The notes below the pieces were generated by a model. That model saw nothing but the letters and a program-made list of their open reading frames with translations. It did not search any database and had not been told where the DNA came from. Shown here piece by piece: positions 46,062-54,607 of a stretch of DNA of 64,000 nt. The stretch's first letter is position 1. Each line of letters begins with the position of its first letter. The stretch comes from Croceivirga thetidis (GTDB taxonomy: Bacteria; Bacteroidota; Bacteroidia; Flavobacteriales; Flavobacteriaceae). The stretch spans positions 1 to 64,000 of the forward strand of contig NZ_JAAWWL010000001.1 of the NCBI RefSeq assembly GCF_012272815.1, written 5' to 3'. Position numbers and translations under genes: made by a program.

Positions 46062-46814
46062 TTAATTGGTTCTAATTTTTTCTAAATAAGGTTTGTAAAG
46101 ATTCAAGCTTTCTTTAATCATTGCAGTAACGCCGTTTCCGGTTATCGTTGCGCCAGCCAAAGCGTCCACTTCATTATCGTCTTTATCAGAATTAAGTGGA
46201 TCATTATTTCCTTTGACCACACCAATCCCTTTGTAATTATTTCCATCCAAAACGGATTCCCCTGTAAAGTCATCCATGAAATAACGCAGTTTGATATTGG
46301 CACCAAGACCAGGGGTTTCGCCCTTATGGTCAAAATACACACCTTGGACTACCATATTTTCGTCAAGGGAAACAAATCCCCAGATGGCATCCCAAAGGCC
46401 TTTACCATACATTGGCAATATGTAAAAGGTTTCCCCATCTTTTTCACCTATAAACAAGGGTAGGCCAACGTCCTGACCAGACTTTAAAGACGCAAGTTGC
46501 TTTTTGACATCTACCAAATAAGCTTCATTATCTTCTGTTGTATTACCACTTGAATCAACCAGTAGTTGCTTGGTAATGTACTTAGAGAACTCACCTTCAA
46601 CTTCTGTTTTTGGCACAAAAGCAACATCACCCTCTCCCTCATTATCATTGACACCCATTGCATAAAGGATGTTCTGTTGTTTTTCAAATCGTTGGTTCTC
46701 GTCAATCTTTGGTTTTAGTCCTGAAGCCATAGAAGCCAAAATGGTTCCTACGACCCCTACCATAACAACGGCAAAGATTACGGTATATATATTCTTTTCA
46801 GTATTTACTGCCAT
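46062..46814 (-). CDS. nqrC: Na+-translocating NADH:quinone reductase subunit C
   Basis: A 250-residue periplasmic-facing subunit with one N-terminal membrane helix (YTVIFAVVMVGVVGTILASM). It carries a covalent FMN: the threonine of the flavinylation motif DALAGATITGNG near residue 220 (about 46141-46172) is the acceptor for ApbE, whose gene is downstream. The conserved PLFIGEKDGETFYILPMYGKG region and YFDHKGETPGLG are present. It lies two bases after nqrB. Confidence 0.96.
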   Translation of the reverse strand: MAVNTEKNIYTVIFAVVMVGVVGTILASMASGLKPKIDENQRFEKQQNILYAMGVNDNEGEGDVAFVPKTEVEGEFSKYITKQLLVDSSGNTTEDNEAYLVDVKKQLASLKSGQDVGLPLFIGEKDGETFYILPMYGKGLWDAIWGFVSLDENMVVQGVYFDHKGETPGLGANIKLRYFMDDFTGESVLDGNNYKGIGVVKGNNDPLNSDKDDNEVDALAGATITGNGVTAMIKESLNLYKPYLEKIRTN

Positions 46815-46816
46815 AA

Positions 46817-48100
46817 TTAAACGGTTTCAACTTTAAGTTCTTCTGCTTGACTATCACTTGGTTTTGGAAGAATCGTAGCATTTTTCATACGCTTCAGTCT
46901 TCTTTTAACATTGCCGCGGACCACATAGTGATCAATGGTCGGTGCAAATACATTCATTAAAAGAATGGCCAAAAAGACACCTTCTGGATAACCAGGATTG
47001 AACACTCGAATCATAACGGATAGCAATCCTATCAAAAAGCCATAAATCCATTTTCCTTTATTGGTTTGTGAGCCGGTCACCGGATCCGTTGCCATATAGA
47101 CAATACCAAATGCCAACCCACCAACAATTAAATGTTGCCAGAATTCAAATTTCATCAAGGCGTAGAATTTACTGTAGTCTTGAATCCACTCCATTTCAAC
47201 TACTCCATTGAAAATCAGACCCATTGCTAAAGCACCTAGAACAGCACTCAACATGATTCTCCAACTTGCGATTTTGGTAAATATTAAAAATAGACCTCCA
47301 AGCAATATTAATAAGGTGGAAGTTTCCCCGACCGAACCGGGAATAAATCCAAAGAACATTTCAGCTAAGTCGTATTTCTCATACATACTCTCCGTATTGC
47401 CAGCAGCCAAATAACCTAACACCGTCTCACCAGAAATGGCATCCATATTTGCCCCAGCTGTAATCATATCAGCTCGTTCACGTGCACCATGAACCCAAAC
47501 TTTGTCCCCGCTCATCCATGTCGGATATGCAAAGAATAAGAAAGCTCGTATACTAAGTGCTGGATTTAAAATATTCATGCCAGTTCCACCGAATACCTCT
47601 TTAACTATGACCACCCCAAAAACTACGGCGACAGCCAACATCCATAAAGGCGTATCAACTGGTATAATCAATGGTACCAACATACCTGTTACCAAATAGC
47701 CCTCTTCAACCTCGTGCCCTTTGATAACAGCGAAAATGAATTCAACCAATAGACCTACTCCGTATGAAACAATAACCAATGGCAATATGGTAATCGCCCC
47801 TAGCCAGAAGTTATCCCAAGTTAAAAAGTGCTCGAACAGCGAAAAGTTCTCAGGAAAACCATTGATGGCAGAATAATGTTGATATCCGGCATTGAACATG
47901 CCAAATAACAAACAAGGAACCATGGCCAAAATGACCGTATTCATGGTCCTTTTAAGGTCGTCGGCCCCTTTTACGTGGGTACCGCCTTTAGTCGTAAAAT
48001 TTGGAGTATATAAAAAGGTATGAAAGGCATTAAAGGCCGGTGCCATTTTTTTGCCTTCATACTTCATTTTTAACTCATGCATTTTTTGTTTCAATCCCAT
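46817..48100 (-). CDS. nqrB: Na+-translocating NADH:quinone reductase subunit B
   Basis: A 427-residue membrane subunit with about ten helices that binds riboflavin and a covalent FMN and forms the sodium path. Conserved segments are LWMLAVAVVFGVVIVKEVFG, GMNILNPALSIRAFLFFAYP, and YMATDPVTGSQTNKGKWIYG. The FMN-threonine region reads DAISGETVLGYL (about 47412-47446), where a S/T-G-A-T type motif is expected; the threonine is present but the third residue is Glu. The length is near the usual 412-420. Gaps to neighbours are three and two bases. Confidence 0.96.
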   Translation of the reverse strand: MGLKQKMHELKMKYEGKKMAPAFNAFHTFLYTPNFTTKGGTHVKGADDLKRTMNTVILAMVPCLLFGMFNAGYQHYSAINGFPENFSLFEHFLTWDNFWLGAITILPLVIVSYGVGLLVEFIFAVIKGHEVEEGYLVTGMLVPLIIPVDTPLWMLAVAVVFGVVIVKEVFGGTGMNILNPALSIRAFLFFAYPTWMSGDKVWVHGARERADMITAGANMDAISGETVLGYLAAGNTESMYEKYDLAEMFFGFIPGSVGETSTLLILLGGLFLIFTKIASWRIMLSAVLGALAMGLIFNGVVEMEWIQDYSKFYALMKFEFWQHLIVGGLAFGIVYMATDPVTGSQTNKGKWIYGFLIGLLSVMIRVFNPGYPEGVFLAILLMNVFAPTIDHYVVRGNVKRRLKRMKNATILPKPSDSQAEELKVETV

Positions 48101-48103
48101 AGC

Positions 48104-49456
48104 TTATCCAATTTCTTGATGCAATAAATCCAATCCTTCTCTGATTATTTGCTGGTGTGGTTGTTTTGAAATACAAATGAACTCCGTTAAAGCAAAATCT
48201 TCAGGAGCCACTTCATACAAACCTAATTGCTCCATTTCATCCAAGTCCTTTACCATACAAGCCTTCAACAACTGTAACGGATAAATATCGAGCGGAAAAA
48301 CATCCTCATACCTTCCGGTGACCACAAAAGCCCGGTGTTCTCCATTGGTATTTGTATCTAAGTCATACTTCTTCTTCGGATTCAACCATGAGAAGGTCAA
48401 TGCCCGTGTAGAAGAAATTTTATTAAAAATAGGCTTGTTCCATCCAAAGAATTCGTAATCATCTCCTTCTGGAATGGCGGTCACGGTGGTGTTATAAAAA
48501 CCAAGGTGTCCATCTGGCTTTGCAGCACTGCCCGTTAACACATCACCATTAATCAATCTGAAATTATTGTCATTAACTCCACTCGCATAGAGAAATGTAG
48601 AAATTTCAGCTCCGATTTTAGTGGTGTAGTACTTTGGAGCCTTTATTGACGAACCGGCCAATGCCACTGTGCGTTCTGCATTAAATTTACCAGTTAGCAA
48701 GAACTCACCCATGATTACCAAATCTTGTGGATTGATGGTCCATGCCACCTCTCCCTTATTGATAGGGTCTATCTTGTTTATTTGGGTTCCAACCAATCCT
48801 GCCGGATGTGGACCCGACACTTTATGCTTGGTAACACCCTGAATCGAAGTGAATACGGATGTTTCAGCATTCGCAACGCAAACATGAATCTTACCAGGAG
48901 TAAGAATCTTTAGGGCATCAATGGCTGCTTGGACTTCTTTTTCCCTACCCCTTAACTGATAATCAACATCAGCTGCAAGTGGAGATGTCGAAAACCCCGA
49001 AATAAAAATTGCCTTAGGGGTTGCGTCTGGATTTGCGATAATGTCATAAGGTCGCTGCTTAATGAATGGCCAGCAACCGGAAGCAAGCAAATGTTCAGTC
49101 AACCCTTCTGCATTGGCTTTTGTCAAATCCAACGTCTTTGACTCATTATACTGCTGTTCTTTGTCAGCCAAAATTTTCACGGTCAGGATTCGGCGTCGTG
49201 CCCCGCGAACAATTTCAACCAATTCACCACTAACAGGTGAGACAAAAAGCATTTTTTCGTTGTTCTTGTTAAAGAAAATCGGTTCGCCAGCTTTTACCTC
49301 TGTACCCTCCTTGAAAAACATCTTAGGAGTTATACCATGAAAATCATCAAGATTAATGGCATAAATATTACTTGATACAGCTTTGGTGGTAGTCTGTTCT
49401 GCAGCCCCGACAAGGTTAATGTTCAAACCTTTTTTAATTCGGATGTCTTTTGACAT
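48104..49456 (-). CDS. nqrA: Na+-translocating NADH:quinone reductase subunit A
   Basis: A 450-residue subunit without membrane helices that lies on the cytoplasmic side of the complex and interacts with quinone sites. Recognisable parts are KKGLNINLVGAAEQ, FFKEGTEVKAGEPIFFNKN, VSGELVEIVRGARRRIL, RPYDIIANPDATPKAIFISG, and HPAGLVGTQINKIDP. The length matches the family norm of about 447. It is the first gene of the nqrABCDEF operon. A candidate -7 element lies 34 bases upstream of its ATG. Confidence 0.95.
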   Translation of the reverse strand: MSKDIRIKKGLNINLVGAAEQTTTKAVSSNIYAINLDDFHGITPKMFFKEGTEVKAGEPIFFNKNNEKMLFVSPVSGELVEIVRGARRRILTVKILADKEQQYNESKTLDLTKANAEGLTEHLLASGCWPFIKQRPYDIIANPDATPKAIFISGFSTSPLAADVDYQLRGREKEVQAAIDALKILTPGKIHVCVANAETSVFTSIQGVTKHKVSGPHPAGLVGTQINKIDPINKGEVAWTINPQDLVIMGEFLLTGKFNAERTVALAGSSIKAPKYYTTKIGAEISTFLYASGVNDNNFRLINGDVLTGSAAKPDGHLGFYNTTVTAIPEGDDYEFFGWNKPIFNKISSTRALTFSWLNPKKKYDLDTNTNGEHRAFVVTGRYEDVFPLDIYPLQLLKACMVKDLDEMEQLGLYEVAPEDFALTEFICISKQPHQQIIREGLDLLHQEIG

Positions 49457-49490
49457 ATTTCTGTAGACCTTAGATTAGTAAAAATCGATG

Positions 49491-49498
49491 CAAATTTA
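49491..49498 (-). promoter_or_regulatory. Candidate -7 element of the nqr operon (TAAATTTG)
   Basis: A minus-strand TAnnTTTG match 34 bases before the nqrA ATG. A TTG lies about 12 bases further upstream, shorter than the usual spacing. Confidence 0.4.
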
Positions 49499-49559
49499 CC
49501 ACATAGAAGGCAATTTTTTGCATTATTTGACTAGAAAAATGGGGTTTTATCGAACTAAG

Positions 49560-49589
49560 TTTGAACGGCATGCTTTTTGTTTACCTTTG
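49560..49589 (+). promoter_or_regulatory. Bacteroidetes-type promoter of the T9SS plug gene
   Basis: TTTG at 49560-49563 and TACCTTTG at 49582-49589 with an 18-base spacer. This matches the TTTG / TAnnTTTG consensus and lies 19 bases before the ATG at 49609. It is the best promoter match in the window. Confidence 0.7.
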
Positions 49590-49608
49590 ACCGAAATTTT
49601 GCGTAAAT

Positions 49609-50856
49609 ATGCCCCATTGCGTTAAACAATTTTATGTACTCTTCTTCATTGTGCAGTTCACGCTTGGCCAAGAACAAGTTGAAGTTAATCCGCCTGAAAA
49701 CATAAAAACCATCATATTTAGAGGTGAGACCGAAGATCAGTTTCCTATTGTTCAGCTCGGAGAACCCATTTTTTTGACTTTTGATGACTTAACAGCAAAC
49801 GAACAAGACTATTATTACAAAATTGTACACTGTGATTATGATTGGGCTCCCAGTCAGTTACTAAAATCGCAATACCTAGATGGGATGGATAATCAACGTA
49901 TCATTGATTACGAAAATAGCTATACCACCTTACAACCCTACTCCAACTATCGATTGACCATTCCTAATAATGAAGTAAGCCTTAAAGTAGACGGAAACTA
50001 CGTTCTTGAGGTTTACAATATGTTCGGTGATTTACAATTCACAAGACGGTTTGTTGTCTACAGAGATTTAGTTAGTGTCGGCGGAGTTGTCAAACGTTCA
50101 CGAGATTTTGGGTTTTTGAACGAAAGACAAAGTGTTCAATTCACCATTAACACGGCCGGATTCCCCGTTGTGAATCCGAGGACTGAAGTCAAAGTAGCGC
50201 TTATTCAAAATTACTATTGGCCCAAAGCAAAGTTCAACATAAAACCACAGTTTACGAGAGGACAGGAATTGGTATATCGTTATGATAAGGAGACCAGTTT
50301 TATGGGAGGAAATGAATTTCTGAATTTCGACACCAAAGATTTACGGGCACCTAGCTTTGCCATTTCCAAGATTGAATTCAAAGAACTGTACCATCATTAT
50401 TTGTTTACAAACGACTATCGATTTGATAGGCCGTATACTTATTTTCCTGACATAAATGGAGACTTTGCTGTAAGAACCTTACAGGGCACTGATGTAGACC
50501 GAGAGGCAGAATACACCAAAGTCCATTTCAGTCTACCCTATTCTTCCGACATAGGTCTTGATGACGTTTATGTAATCGGAAAGTTCAACAACTACGATTT
50601 GAATGAGGAAAATAAAATGGTCTACAACGATGAAACTGCAAATTTCGAGTTGGAATATCCATTCAAACAAGGTTTTTATAACTATAAATACGTGGTGAAA
50701 CGTGAAGATGGCACCTTGGATTCCAATTTGGTTAGTGGAGACTTTCATTTTACCGAAAACAATTACCTCATCTTGGTCTATTACCGGGATTTTGGTGATT
50801 TGTATGATGGCATAATAGGTATTGGAACTGCTAATTCTAGAACTATTACTAATTAA
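49609..50856 (+). CDS. Type IX secretion system plug protein (DUF5103)
   Basis: A 415-residue exported protein of the DUF5103 family. The signal peptide is about residues 1-20 (FYVLFFIVQFTLG, before QEQVE). Conserved regions are IKTIIFRGETEDQFPIVQLG, YYYKIVHCDYDWAPSQLLKS, NSYTTLQPYSNYRLTIPN, GNYVLEVYNMFGDLQFTRRF and near the end YNYKYVVKREDG. In Flavobacterium johnsoniae this protein plugs the periplasmic side of the SprA translocon pore of the type IX secretion system. It fits the T9SS cargo genes found elsewhere in the window. It faces away from the divergent nqr operon. Confidence 0.92.
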   Translation: MPHCVKQFYVLFFIVQFTLGQEQVEVNPPENIKTIIFRGETEDQFPIVQLGEPIFLTFDDLTANEQDYYYKIVHCDYDWAPSQLLKSQYLDGMDNQRIIDYENSYTTLQPYSNYRLTIPNNEVSLKVDGNYVLEVYNMFGDLQFTRRFVVYRDLVSVGGVVKRSRDFGFLNERQSVQFTINTAGFPVVNPRTEVKVALIQNYYWPKAKFNIKPQFTRGQELVYRYDKETSFMGGNEFLNFDTKDLRAPSFAISKIEFKELYHHYLFTNDYRFDRPYTYFPDINGDFAVRTLQGTDVDREAEYTKVHFSLPYSSDIGLDDVYVIGKFNNYDLNEENKMVYNDETANFELEYPFKQGFYNYKYVVKREDGTLDSNLVSGDFHFTENNYLILVYYRDFGDLYDGIIGIGTANSRTITN

Positions 50857-50886
50857 TTATTTTTATTCCCAGAACCGATAAAGTAA

Positions 50887-52089
50887 ATGGGAAAAAAGAA
50901 AGCCCTTATCACCAAAGGGCGCTTTGAACTTAAATATCGAGGGGAAGCGTGTCGTAATTGTGGGCAACCTTTAGATATTACCGACAAATACTGCCCTAAT
51001 TGCGGTCAAGTTAACAGTACCAAGAAACTGGCCTTACGCGATTTTGTTGATGAGTTCCTATCCAGTTTAATCAACTACGACTCGAAGCTACTGAAGACCT
51101 TATACACGATGATGTTAAAGCCAGGCACCATCACTAGAGATTATATTAATGGTAAACGAATTAGCTATACCAACCCATTTCGTTTTTTGTTTAGTTTAGC
51201 GTTTATCTATCTTTTATTGTTTTCGTTGGGTAGTAATTGGGCAGAGACTGCCGATAGTTGGAATCTAGACAAAAAGGTTAACAACGAAGAGAACTTCAAT
51301 TTCAGTTTTAATGAGGATGGCTTTGAAGTGGATACCTTGGGTAATCGTAAAAAAATAAAAGACCTAATCCCAATAGATTCCATACAAAACGGAAGTCCCG
51401 AGGTAGCCGAAGGACTTTCCCAATTGGGTTCGCTAGATTCAATAATAGCATTAGGAGTCAAGGAAAAACAACGAAAAGATTCTTTATTGAAGGCTAACCC
51501 CAGACAATACATAGCCGAACTGAAAAAAGAAGATAACCTAGGTTTTGGCCCTCAATTCGAATTTTTTTGGACAATGCTTCGTAGGGATTCCATTTCTACT
51601 TATAAAGAAGCTCAAGAAAAATTTGGTGTTGAAGAAAGTTTCAGCGGTGAAATGGCCTTTAATTCTTCAAAGAGTTTTATGAAGGCAATTGCCCAACCTG
51701 GTGACTGGCTCAACGATACAATTGCAAAACTTCCATTTGTCATTTTTCTGTTTCTACCGGTGTTCACCGTTTTCATTTTTGTGGCATACATCCGCAAAAA
51801 TTACACCTATACCGATCATTTGATCTTTAGTTTCCACAACCAATCTTTATTATTTATCTTGCTCATAATTAGCTGGATTGTTGACAAAATATTTGGTCTT
51901 GCAACCGCTGGTTTAGCCCTTGTTCTCTTTGCAACTTACCTTTTTCAGGCGATGCGTAGATTTTACGGGCAGAATGTTTTTAAAACGATTATAAAATATT
52001 TGTTCCTTAACACAGTGTTTACAATTTTGGCCGTCGTTGCCTTATTGTTGCTGTCTATAGGGAGTATTTTTTTACCATTTGAATTATGA
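50887..52089 (+). CDS. DUF3667 membrane protein with zinc-ribbon
   Basis: A 400-residue protein. The N-terminal zinc-ribbon has CRNCGQPLDITDKYCPNCGQ, two CxxC pairs at about 22-42. The DUF3667 core follows (LINYDSKLLKTLYTMMLKPG, then YINGKRISYTNPFRFLFSL). The first membrane helix is at about 100-117. A long polar, probably extracytoplasmic or cytoplasmic loop spans about 120-275, and three or four helices follow near 278-395. The function is unknown. apaG overlaps its stop (ATGA), and the plug gene ends 30 bases before its start. Confidence 0.9.
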   Translation: MGKKKALITKGRFELKYRGEACRNCGQPLDITDKYCPNCGQVNSTKKLALRDFVDEFLSSLINYDSKLLKTLYTMMLKPGTITRDYINGKRISYTNPFRFLFSLAFIYLLLFSLGSNWAETADSWNLDKKVNNEENFNFSFNEDGFEVDTLGNRKKIKDLIPIDSIQNGSPEVAEGLSQLGSLDSIIALGVKEKQRKDSLLKANPRQYIAELKKEDNLGFGPQFEFFWTMLRRDSISTYKEAQEKFGVEESFSGEMAFNSSKSFMKAIAQPGDWLNDTIAKLPFVIFLFLPVFTVFIFVAYIRKNYTYTDHLIFSFHNQSLLFILLIISWIVDKIFGLATAGLALVLFATYLFQAMRRFYGQNVFKTIIKYLFLNTVFTILAVVALLLLSIGSIFLPFEL

Positions 52090-52472
52090 TGACCCAAGTT
52101 ACCAAAGGAATTAAAGTATCTGTTCAAACCACTTTTGAAGGTACCTTCTTCAAAAATTACAAAATGCACTATGCCTTTGGTTACACTATCACAATTGAAA
52201 ACCAAACTAATGATGTTGTTCAATTGACTTCGAGACATTGGGACATTTTAGATTCTTTAAAAGAAACCGAGACTATTGATGGAGAAGGCGTGATTGGAAA
52301 GAAACCGGTCATTCAACCAGGAAAATCGCATACCTATAGTTCTGGTTGCCTTTTGGCCTCACCAATTGGTGCCATGACAGGTTACTATAATATGGTAAAC
52401 TTAGCTTCTACCGAAGAATTTGAAGTAGAAGTACCGACCTTTAAACTAGCGGCCCCTTTCGTACTTAATTAG
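52086..52472 (+). CDS. apaG: ApaG/DUF525 family protein
   Basis: A 128-residue protein of the ApaG family, a fibronectin-III-like beta-fold. Family motifs are FAFGYTITIEN (here YAFGYTITIENQTNDVVQL), RHWDILDSLKETETIDGEGV, GKKPVIQPGKSHTYSSGCLL and MTGYYNMV. ApaG has been linked to magnesium and cobalt resistance in enteric bacteria, but its exact role is unsettled. The first of two adjacent ATG codons overlaps the DUF3667 stop. Confidence 0.95.
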   Translation: MMTQVTKGIKVSVQTTFEGTFFKNYKMHYAFGYTITIENQTNDVVQLTSRHWDILDSLKETETIDGEGVIGKKPVIQPGKSHTYSSGCLLASPIGAMTGYYNMVNLASTEEFEVEVPTFKLAAPFVLN

Positions 52473-52517
52473 TAGTTACCCTTACTAAATTTTACATTTT
52501 TTACCCTAGGCATTCCG

Positions 52518-52525
52518 TACCTTTG
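52518..52525 (+). promoter_or_regulatory. Candidate -7 element of pruA (TACCTTTG)
   Basis: A TAnnTTTG match ending 28 bases before the pruA ATG at 52554. The -33 region is T-rich but has no perfect TTTG. Confidence 0.5.
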
Positions 52526-52553
52526 CGAGAATTCAAAATAAAATATTCTCACA

Positions 52554-54182
52554 ATGGGTAAAGGTTTTTTTCAAGTTCCAACAGCTATTAACGAACCTGT
52601 AAAAAGTTATGCTCCAGGTAGTGCTGAGCGCAAAGAAGTACTAAAACAATACAAGGAATACTATAATTCTAAAATTGAAGTACCTCTATACATTGGGTCT
52701 GAAGAAATCAGATCAGGACAAACTAGAACAATGTCACCACCTCATGATCATCAACATGTAGTGGGTCATTATCATACCGCTGAGAAAACACATATAGAGG
52801 CCGCAATTGCAAACTGTTTGGAGTCACGCTCAAAATGGGTTGATTTGACTTGGGAACAAAGAGCTGCGATTTTTTTGAAAGCTGCAGAATTGATTGCAGG
52901 TCCCTATCGTGCAAAAATTAACGCTGCTACAATGATGGCGCAATCCAAAACAGTTCATCAAGCAGAAATTGACGCTGCCTGTGAATTCATAGATTTCCTA
53001 CGTTTTAATGTAGAATTTATGAGTCAGATTTACGAAGAACAACCTGATTCTGCAGAAGGAATATGGAATCGAGTTGAATACCGTCCCTTAGAAGGTTTTG
53101 TTTATGCCATCACCCCTTTTAATTTTACCGCTATCGCGGGAAATCTTCCGGCAAGCGCAGCCATGATGGGTAATGTAACTATTTGGAAACCAAGTGATAG
53201 TCAAGTTTACTCTGCGAAAGTAATTATGGATGTTTTTAAAGAAGCAGGTTTACCAGATGGCGTAATTAATATGGTAATGGGTGATCCCGTCATGATAACC
53301 GAAACAATCTTAGATAGCCCCGATTTCTCTGGTGTCCACTTTACGGGTTCCACTCACGTATTCAAAGGATTATGGAAGCAAATCGGTACTAACATACACA
53401 AGTACAAAACCTACCCTCGAATAGTTGGAGAAACAGGTGGTAAAGATTTTATAGTAGCGCATCCCAGTGCTAAACCTCAACAAGTGGCTACAGCAATAAC
53501 CCGTGGGGCTTTTGAATTTCAAGGCCAAAAATGTAGTGCTGCATCGAGGGTATACCTACCAAAATCTTCCGCAAATGAAATATTGGACTTGGTCAAAAAG
53601 GATGTAGAAAGTTTTAACAAACCTGGATCACCTGAAGACCTTTCAAATTTTATAACTGCCGTTATACATGAAGGTTCCTTTGACAAATTGGCCAAATATA
53701 TTGACCAAGCCCAAGAAGACAAAACCGCGGAAATTATTACGGGCGGAGGCTACGACAAATCAGTTGGTTACTTTATAGAACCTACGGTCATCGTTACCAC
53801 AGACCCAAAATACACCACAATGGAAACCGAATTATTCGGCCCGGTTGTTACGGTTTATGTTTATGAGGACAAAGATTGGAACAAGACTTTACAACTGGTT
53901 GATGAAACTTCTGAATATGCATTGACTGGAGCGGTATTGGCAACTGACCGGTATGCAATTGATGAGGCAACAAAGGCCTTACAGAACAGTGCTGGAAACT
54001 TCTACATTAACGACAAACCTACCGGAGCCGTAGTAGGACAACAGCCTTTCGGTGGGGCAAGAGCTTCAGGAACCAACGACAAAGCCGGTTCTGCCCAGAA
54101 TTTATTGCGCTGGGTTTCTCCAAGATTGATAAAAGAAACCTTTGTCAGCCCTGAAGATTATCGTTATCCATTTTTAGGATAG
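52554..54182 (+). CDS. pruA: L-glutamate gamma-semialdehyde dehydrogenase (1-pyrroline-5-carboxylate dehydrogenase)
   Basis: A 542-residue aldehyde dehydrogenase superfamily enzyme that oxidises glutamate semialdehyde to glutamate with NAD, the second step of proline catabolism. The single-domain length fits the eukaryotic-type P5CDH rather than bifunctional PutA. Features are FVYAITPFNFTAIAGNLPAS, WKPSDSQVYSAKVIMDVFKE, FTGSTHVFKGLW, IVGETGGKDFIVAHPSA, with the catalytic Cys near 327 in GQKCSAASRVY, and ETELFGPVVTVYVY. No proline dehydrogenase gene is in the window. It is the first gene of a three-gene run. Confidence 0.95.
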   Translation: MGKGFFQVPTAINEPVKSYAPGSAERKEVLKQYKEYYNSKIEVPLYIGSEEIRSGQTRTMSPPHDHQHVVGHYHTAEKTHIEAAIANCLESRSKWVDLTWEQRAAIFLKAAELIAGPYRAKINAATMMAQSKTVHQAEIDAACEFIDFLRFNVEFMSQIYEEQPDSAEGIWNRVEYRPLEGFVYAITPFNFTAIAGNLPASAAMMGNVTIWKPSDSQVYSAKVIMDVFKEAGLPDGVINMVMGDPVMITETILDSPDFSGVHFTGSTHVFKGLWKQIGTNIHKYKTYPRIVGETGGKDFIVAHPSAKPQQVATAITRGAFEFQGQKCSAASRVYLPKSSANEILDLVKKDVESFNKPGSPEDLSNFITAVIHEGSFDKLAKYIDQAQEDKTAEIITGGGYDKSVGYFIEPTVIVTTDPKYTTMETELFGPVVTVYVYEDKDWNKTLQLVDETSEYALTGAVLATDRYAIDEATKALQNSAGNFYINDKPTGAVVGQQPFGGARASGTNDKAGSAQNLLRWVSPRLIKETFVSPEDYRYPFLG

Positions 54183-54185
54183 CCA

Positions 54186-54605
54186 ATGAAGATTTCATTG
54201 GAGTCATACAAGATTAAGGAGCGGTATCCTGTTCACTGGGGTGACATGGATGCCGCTAACCATGTCAACAATTTGATTTACTTACGTTGGGCGGAATCCG
54301 CACGAATAGGATTTATGAGGGCAACGGAGATTTCCACATCCTTTTCAACGGGCGATGTCGGTCCAATTTTAGGTTGGCAAGAATGCAAATACATTTTTCC
54401 TATCACGTTTCCAGATACTATAATTGTTGGCGTTCGATGCTTTGAAATATTAGAGGATAGATTCAAATTAGAGTGTGGAATTTTTTCTGAAAAACACAAT
54501 CGCCTTGCGGCCATCTCAAAACAAGATATCATACCTTATGATTATGGTGCTTTGAAAAAAGTGGCACTTCCACAAAAATGGCGGGAAAAACTCGAAAAAC
54601 TATAA
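54186..54605 (+). CDS. Acyl-CoA thioesterase, 4HBT hotdog family
   Basis: A 139-residue hotdog-fold enzyme. The hallmark catalytic region is YPVHWGDMDAANHVNNLIYL, with the Asp and the Asn/His of 4-hydroxybenzoyl-CoA thioesterase-type enzymes. WAESARIGFM follows. The substrate is an acyl-CoA of unknown chain length. It lies three bases after pruA and two bases before the M14-like gene. Confidence 0.9.
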   Translation: MKISLESYKIKERYPVHWGDMDAANHVNNLIYLRWAESARIGFMRATEISTSFSTGDVGPILGWQECKYIFPITFPDTIIVGVRCFEILEDRFKLECGIFSEKHNRLAAISKQDIIPYDYGALKKVALPQKWREKLEKL

Positions 54606-54607
54606 CA

